From NCBI RefSeq assembly GCF_963169125.1, contig NC_084798.1:200999481-201063480 (forward strand): a stretch of 64,000 nucleotides of DNA. Reading direction: 5' to 3'. Made by a program: the position numbers and the translations under genes. Under the pieces are notes generated by a model, which saw only the letters and a list, made by a program, of their open reading frames with translations, did not search any database and had not been told where the DNA came from. Positions 57,708 to 64,000 of the stretch are shown here, one piece after another (positions within the stretch are counted from its first letter, which is position 1; each line of letters opens with the position of its first letter). This DNA is from Humulus lupulus. Lineage: Eukaryota; Streptophyta; Magnoliopsida; Rosales; Cannabaceae.

Positions 57708-58153
57708 TTTATTGCAATGTTTTCAACATTACGATAAGCTTGATCCTGGCCCGAGAAACATACCGTAGCAGTACTTAAATAGTCAAGTCCCTCGAGACAT
57801 TACACAATACTTTTTTAACTATCAATACTTTGCTCGGTACGAATTTTTCAGGGACAATTAGTACTTCCTAAAAATAATTAGGTTTTTCAAGGAAAATTAA
57901 TTTCCTAAAAATCTAATATATTTTTCAAGGAAATTTGAAATCCTAAAAATATAACATATTTTTCAAGGAGTTTTAAAGTCCTAAAAATATAATATATTTT
58001 TCAAGGATATTAATTCCTAAAAATAAAAAATATATTTTTCACGGAATTTTAATTCCTAAGAATATAGATATTTTTCAAGGAATTTAAATTTTAACCATAT
58101 TAGATGTTTTTCAATTAAATTTGAATTCCTAAAAATAACTTGTCAGCCTGAGA

Positions 58154-58164
58154 GGTTATAAGTA
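58154..58164 (+). promoter_or_regulatory. Candidate promoter of the antisense gene
   Basis: GGTTATAAGTA on the plus strand, followed about 90 bases later by a GTAAGT donor (58255). It matches the arrangement on the first Tat element (TATAAATA at 13723-13730, minus). Confidence 0.4.
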
Positions 58165-58504
58165 GATCCTCTCTCTCATTACTGCTCCATGCGCCACTTT
58201 CAAACAGATCCAAGTCTGATTTCTCCAGTTCCTCATCAAACTCAGATCTTTGGTAAGTACTTTCTTCTAATCTTTACATCATTTAATTTAAATGTGCTTA
58301 TATTCATAAGAAACACTTTGTATTTTTGAGGAATTTTTGTCTGAATCTTTTTGCTCTGTTGTATCCTGATAAAAAATAATTTGACATTCTTGAATTAAGA
58401 TTTCTCCGTAAAAATCCTTAGTCTGGGCGATTTCTAGGGATGTAAGACCCTAGGTCGACCACTCAATGGTCCTGGCGATTTCTGGGACTCCAAACCTAGT
58501 GCCT

Positions 58505-58760
58505 GCGATTTCTAGGGATAGGCCCAGGTTTGGGCCAAGCACCTCCTTGGCATGGGCTGGCACCTCCTTGGCATGGGCCGAGTGCTCCCTTAGAGCTTCA
58601 TAGGCCGAGCACTCCCTTTTCTTCCTTAGGCGATTTCTAGGGATAGGCCCAGGTTTGGGCCGAGCACCTCCTTGGCATGGGCCGAGTGCCTCCTTGGCAT
58701 GGGCCGAGTACTCCTTTAGATTCATAGGCCGAGCACTCCCTTTCCTCCCCTTGGGCGATA
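58505..58760 (+). repeat. Tandem repeats of 125 bp in the presumed first intron
   Basis: GCGATTTCTAGGGATAGGCC starts at 58505 and again at 58630. Each is followed by TTGGGCC(G/A)AGCACCTCC words. A partial third unit starts near 58753. The related GCCGACCACC words also occur in the neighbouring LTR. Confidence 0.85.
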
Positions 58761-60919
58761 TCCAGGCTTAGAATTAGCCCTAGGCCGACCACCTTAGGGG
58801 TCCATGGGCCGAATACCTCTTTCCTTAAGAAATTTTCAGGGATTCAGGGTGGTCGGCCCAAGCATAAGTCGATCGCCTGGGATCCTAAAAAAAAAAAATA
58901 TTCTGGAGAATTGAACGGTCGTCAGGCACCTTTCTCAAGCTTATTTCCTTGGGGTGGTCGGCCTATGCTTAAGCTCACTGGGTCGACCCCCTATATAGAA
59001 TCTTGCTCCTAATTTCTTCATTTTGACTCTTTAGTTCATGAACATGCTCCCAACTGTTGGCTTCATTATGCTCATTTACTAAATTTAATCTTTATTTTTC
59101 TTCTGTTGCAGATTTCTAGCTCCTCTTCATCAGACAAGTCAGTAAGTGAGCGTATTCCCCAGGAGTTTTTGGAAAGGTTGAAAATGATTCTCCCTCGTAC
59201 CGCTTTATACTTATTCAGTGAGGAAGATTTCTTAAAGAGGTACTATCTAACGGCGAGAGTGAAACAGACAACCCATCAACCCTCTAAAGATGATCCTCAG
59301 ATTGCGAGGCATATCACTCAGGGCTCCTCGCCAGGCTCTTCTCAGATTACTTCTCAGCGCAGTACGTCCCGCGGCTCCCAAGGCACACCTTAGCGGAGTC
59401 ATTCTTCTTGGCGGGATAGGTTAGGTCAGCGAGAACCATTGCAACACCTTTCGCACCGAGAAACTAGTCGGGTTCCCCATCGATCCTCTTCTCGGCAAGA
59501 TTATTCCGAGCGCTCACGTTGTCATACTTCTCATCCTCAGGAGCGTCCCATTCACAGATTCCATCCTAAAGTAGTTTGCCCTCCTTCCAAGAGCAAAATA
59601 GTCTCGCCACTTGAGCAATAGAAGAAGAGACGACAAAAGTTGTTCCATTTATCAGATTCTGGGGCCACCTTCGCCAGTGAGATCATATGGAAACCGGTTG
59701 AGAAGCCTCGCCCTGCTGATTATGAGGTTGTTTGGTTCAAGGGGGTGGCTTCTGACATGACTGAGGAGAAGGTAAAGAACTTGAGGAAGACCTTTGACCT
59801 CTTTGGGGTTTCCATCACTTTCCCTGGTCCAGATGATAGAGTTGAGGACCCCCCTCTGAGTATGTGCACTTGGACACGCTCTGCCATTAGGTCTGGGGCT
59901 CTGCTTCCTCTTCATCCATACTTCTGAGGTGTAGCAGACTATTTTTGTATTAGTCCTTCTCAAATGGCTCCTAATGTGATCTTGGCCTTGTCTACATTAT
60001 ACATCATCTATCACCACAGAAAATGGGCTGCCCCAGTGCCTCATGAGATCCATTATCTATTTTACCTGAAGACAAACCCTTCTTAGCGCAACTCGGAATA
60101 TTTCCACTTCCACCATTATATGAGCGAGACAACCAACACTTTCTTGGAAGAGATCTTTGGAAATAGCAAGGCATTTAGATATGTCGACAACTATTTATTT
60201 ACTAAGGACGCAGAGGCCAACTACTCCAAGTTTAAGCATGTTGGACCCTTTTATAGACCACTCCCGACCCAGGACATGATCGTTAGGGCCAAGGAAATGA
60301 TTGCCATGACCTCTGAGGAGAAGAATGTCAAGACCCTCATTACTCTGGAAAACCTTAGGAAGGTGGGGCTGTTTCCTCCTACCATATTAGATGTTCCGGA
60401 TGACGATGGTTCCGAGCCCGTGATAGCCATAGACTCCCAGGGACCCATTAATGTTGAGGATCTATCCTCTTTGCCAATATTAGCTGGACATGAGGGTGAT
60501 GAGGTGGGTGCATCTATTGCGTACTCATCACTTGCTTTGAACGACTTTGATGAGGCTGCGTTCGAACTCGAATCACATTAAGAAGGTTCAACACTTTATC
60601 ACTTTTATTTTATGGTTCATCGGCACTTAATATCCTTCTAACATTTGATCTTCTTTTCCAGGCTTAGACATGTTCGGTTTTGTTCATACCCAGCAGAGGT
60701 CGACTCCCACTAAGGCTAGTTCTTCTATTCGAGTAGCAAAAAGGCCAGGGTTGAGGCTGAGTCGGTCATGGAGGTTCCTCTTGAGGTGTCTCCTCCGACT
60801 CCTTTGGCATCTAGCCCAATTGTTTTGGCTTCTAGCCCTATCGCAGAGGTAGAACCATCTTTGTCTACACCAGTTCCTCCCACTTTCAATGATGCAGGCG
60901 CTTTTGCTCTGCGCCCGTT

Positions 60920-63581
60920 TGTAATGCCCCGAATTTCCTAATAAGGGTTAGGACCTTGATTAGGAGGCCGGGAGGGCCATAATTGAATTATGATGCTACT
61001 TAATGATCATATGCATGTTTATGTGAATTATATTATAATATGATGATAAGTGCATGCATATGGGTGTATTTAAGATTACAAGGGCATTTTGGTAATTTGG
61101 CCTGTTGAGGACATAATTGTGTATTTTCATGCATGTGGGTGAGTTATGATTGGTACCACATTATATGTGGATTTGTTCGAGGCTTTCGGCATGAGACGGT
61201 CATGAAATGCAAGTGTTCGGTCTAGTCATAACGGGTTTAAGTTTGGGGCTCGGGGTGGTTTTAATGATTAGAGCATTACCGGGAATTAGAGGGTAATGAG
61301 ATATGGATTATTGGTGTTTGAGAATATTGAGAATAGCGGGAATTGGAGAGTGTTAATTATGATTAACGAAATAGGTGCGAAAGGACAGTTTTGCCCTTGG
61401 TGGCTGTTAAGGTTTTATTTTAGACCTATGGGCATTTAGGTCTTTTCACCCTTAGAGATTGATATAAACCATTAAGGCTGTAGAAAGAAGAGGAAAACAG
61501 AGTGTTGTCTTCCTTCTCTCCCGATGGTCTTTTTCCTCCATTTTCTCTTTGGATTTTCAAGCTTTGTTAGAGGAACCAAGCCAAGGAACTAAGCTCGAAT
61601 AAGCTAAGGTTATGCTCCACCATTGAAGAGGGTGTGTTGCTGAGATTGAGGTGAGTTTTTAGCCATTATAACTCTAGCTTTTGCTCTGTTTTCTTAGTTA
61701 AGTTCCAGCTGGTTTTTGGGTTGGAAAGTGGGGAATTGATTGGAGTTTTGGCTAGGGTTCTTGGGGTTGAGGTGCCTAGGACATGTGGAGGTGGTATTTG
61801 GGTTCTTTTGGGACTGAATTTGATGTTTGGAAGCTTTTGATTTGGGTTGGAAATGGTAGAATCGAAGGAGGAGATTTTTGGGCTGAAGCTGGCTGAAGGT
61901 AGCGCTACAGCGCCCAGTGTAGAGCGCTACAGCGCTACCTGCAGGGGAGGCTAGGGTGGTTTGGTTCTGAGTATAGCGCTACCCTGTTTCTTCAGAACCC
62001 TGTTTTGGGTGTTTTTGAGGGTTTTTGGCTCGGGGTTTCAATCCTTAAGGCCCGGGATCGAATCTACTCACCGTGTGGGCATGTTTCGAGGTCCCGAGAG
62101 TGGGGTTTAGGTCAAGACCCTATCTTTGATAATTTTCATTAATCGGAGGTTATGTTTGGTTATGACTAGGTGACCACTAAAGGATTAAGGATCGATCGTT
62201 CTCAAGGGTCGTTCTTGTTCTAATTCTCGCACGAACTGGAGGTAAGAAAACTGAACCCTGTGTATATGTGACATGCATGGTTATTCTTGATGCATGTTGG
62301 TTGATTAAATGTGACATTCATGATTATGATTGAGGAATGTCAAGTGATTAAATGTGATGCATGTGCTGCATAAGAAACATGTGATTAGGGCATGCTATGA
62401 TTGTTAAATATGAGAATGTTTAGAGCTTGAGCCTCTGTGTTTATGCATGGTCCTAATTATGCTAGCAGTTGTTAAGTAAGCATGATAAATGCCTTATATT
62501 TGGATATTTGACATATGATATACGTTTGGTGGAATTACTTACTTGTGTGTGGCACCAACTATTCGGAATCGGAACTGGCCGCGTATCACTGACATGAGAG
62601 TCAGAAATGGCATAAGCATCAAGGACGCAGGGCCGAATGAAGATTAGATCTAATCGATATCAGCATTGAATGACTCATATGGGGTATTAATGCTGGATCG
62701 ACCTGAAGGTCGATGAAAATTATAAGCGCTTGGCTAGTCTAGGACTGGCTACTCAGAGCCAGGGCCTAAGGCCTAGGTGACTGCTTGTCACATGGCTAGG
62801 GAACAGTGTTCCATAGTTGTGACTCTAGGGTCATGAGGAAGGTTATGTTGGTGACTAATCATCATGCACCTATCCTGTTTAAGCTAGTGAAAGAATCACT
62901 TATTTATAAAGGGAACGGAACCCACCTTAGTGACTTGTACCACTGTCAGTCTTTATTTCAGGGCTATCAGCCCGGTATGGTTACTGGAACCACCAGTGAT
63001 AAATCACTTATCTGATTGAGATTGACTTGGTAGTCTTCCATTCAGGAGGGCAGGATTCTTTATCCTGGATACCCATCATTATGTGAATCATTTTGCCTGC
63101 TTGATTAAGGCTATATCTGCTAGGCGTGTGCCTGATGATTTGATGACATGTTATTACTGTTCATGAGCATATCGAGTTTTCTTGCTGGGCTTCGGCTCAC
63201 AGGTCCTATGTGGTGTAGGTAAAGGCAAAAGAAAGCTGGACCATCCTTGAGTTGGAGAGCTTAGGTGCCGATGTGTACATATGCAGCTGCTCGACCACCG
63301 CGGCCGAGGTTTGAAGGAAAGGAGCTAGGGTTAAACCCTGTTTTGCTGCTTAGACCGGATGGATGTAAATATCTTTTGTAATGGACCTTTAAATCATATT
63401 TTTTGGGATCCCAATGTATATATTAAACGTTCTAATGAGACGTTATATCTTAACCAAAATTTTTAATCCCTAAACCGCTAATCATACTTAGTTACACGAT
63501 TTTGGCCAAATAACTCGATTAGAGAATTTAGCACTGTTTACAAGGCACACCGTAACGGTCCCTGGAGTTTAGGGCATTACA
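60920..63581 (+). mobile_element. TGTAAC-family solo LTR, plus orientation (2662 bp)
   Basis: Starts TGTAATGCCCCGAATTTCC and ends TTTAGGGCATTACA, with TSD ccgtt/ccatt (4 of 5). It is the inverse of the copies at 1-3286 and 51415-53793 and aligns with them along its length. TATAAA at 61463-61468, followed by a pyrimidine-rich leader, is a plausible LTR promoter. AGCGCT words at 61900-61983. The ORFs in it are short and unsupported. Confidence 0.88.
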
Positions 63582-64000
63582 CCATTCCTTTATCTGAGCC
63601 ACATCAGTCTACTATACGGAACTTAAGCACCCTCATGAACCGAGCATCGCATCTGGAGCAAACAACAACAGGCTTTAATGGGATTAAGAATGAGGACCTG
63701 AACACCATTCTCACGAAGTCACTCTTAGACATTCAGAGTGTGAGTCCTTTACAGTTTCCTTCTTGTCTATTTAGCTTGTGTTCTGACGTTTATCTAACAC
63801 TTGTTTGTTCTTTGCAGGAATTGACGCTGGTCTCTCATGTTTGTGATAGGTCTGTAGAGTGTACTTCTACGCTTTCCAACCTTCGTTCTGAGCTTGAAGC
63901 TGTCCACCAAGAGGTACTGGACCTTAGGTGCATTCTTGGCTCTAGGGATGTTGACATTGCCTCAAAGGATGAAGAGATCAACACCCTCCGCAGTACTGTG

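Larger units (their letters stand above)
56749..64000 (-). mobile_element. 3' part of a second Tat-lineage element, minus strand, continuing past the window
   Basis: On the minus strand the end of the element is at the left: 3' LTR (57694 to 56749), preceded by a polypurine tract. The region to the right corresponds to the antisense-ORF zone of the element at 3287-14696, with the antisense gene reading plus. gag-pol should lie beyond 64000. It is interrupted at 60920-63581 by a TGTAAC LTR. Confidence 0.8.
58255..64000 (+). pseudogene. Antisense ORF of the second Tat element (plus strand), broken and split
   Basis: A likely leader intron runs from the GTAAGT donor at 58255 to the GTTGCAG acceptor ending at 59111. 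Coding blocks: a Ser-rich N-terminus with IPQEFLERLKMILPRTALYL (59112-59390); YEVVWFKGVASDMTEEKVKN (59640-59930); a core with YFCISPSQMAPNVI and VPHEIHYLFYLKTN (59930-60085), homologous to the minus-strand core near 12450-12560; and FLEEIFGNSKAFRYVDNYLF (60120-60581). A Pro/Ser linker after the TTCCAG acceptor at 60660 is cut by the LTR at 60920. It resumes at 63582 with another intron (63739-63818) and a coiled coil (STLSNLRSELEAVHQEVLDL). Stops lie near 59391, 59620, 59925 and 60085. Confidence 0.75.

Noticed and set aside
58450..58725. 91-codon minus-strand frame with repeated Ala/His/Lys/Glu segments.
   Set aside because: It is the reading of 125-bp tandem repeats in the presumed intron of the antisense Tat gene.

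Overview
The window is plant nuclear DNA, from a eudicot-type genome. It is AT-rich and consists almost entirely of transposable elements of plant-specific lineages: Tat-type Ty3/gypsy elements with an antisense ORF, a DUF4283/zf-RVT/RNase H LINE, a SWIM-finger Mutator-like element (MULE), CACTA, Helitron and Copia. There are no bacterial-style operons and no RNA genes that I could recognise. A Cannabaceae or Rosales source would fit my impression of these repeat families, but that is a guess. Only one locus looks like an ordinary host gene: a 109-residue secreted or membrane-tail protein on the minus strand at 44275-44604.

Layout. 1-3286: incomplete long LTR (TGTAAC family, minus) with a 1.86 kb solo LTR nested in it. 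3287-14696: decayed Tat-lineage gypsy element on the plus strand (gag, protease, RT, two RNase H domains, integrase, 3' UTR tandem repeats, antisense ORF, polypurine tract, 3' LTR). 15013-18515: small DNA elements, namely a TIR element containing an LTR-like segment, a Helitron and a fold-back element. 18730-33770: one LINE, split by a solo LTR (19232-20655) and by a TGTAAC-family element (24795-33021); the latter carries a 6 kb MULE, which itself carries another TGTAAC LTR. 34267-40482: CACTA element with subterminal GCGCCGGCAAAA repeats, three tandem fold-back units and a solo LTR. 40705-42480: solo LTR with a 44-bp GC-rich minisatellite. 42486-45290: low-copy-looking AT-rich DNA with the host-like gene. 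45290-50345: tandem array split by a Helitron, then a Tat-type LTR, then another solo LTR, then a LINE fragment. 50660-54431: non-autonomous MULE containing a TGTAAC LTR. 55092-56748: 5' part of a Copia element. 56749-64000: 3' end of a second Tat element on the minus strand, whose antisense ORF therefore reads plus and is split by a TGTAAC LTR at 60920-63581.

The parts do not work together as a pathway. The window is a stratigraphic record of nested insertions. Many boundaries can be fixed to the base from target-site duplications (TSDs): 5 bp for LTRs, 9 bp for MULEs, 3 bp for CACTA, and A|T flanks for Helitrons. All transposase and polymerase genes seen are broken. Several have lost catalytic residues, so no element here looks autonomous. 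No clearly new biological system was found. The most noteworthy items are the base-accurate nested histories, the antisense-gene architecture repeated in two Tat elements, the tandem fold-back units in the CACTA element, and short-period repeat domains in several unrelated LTRs.
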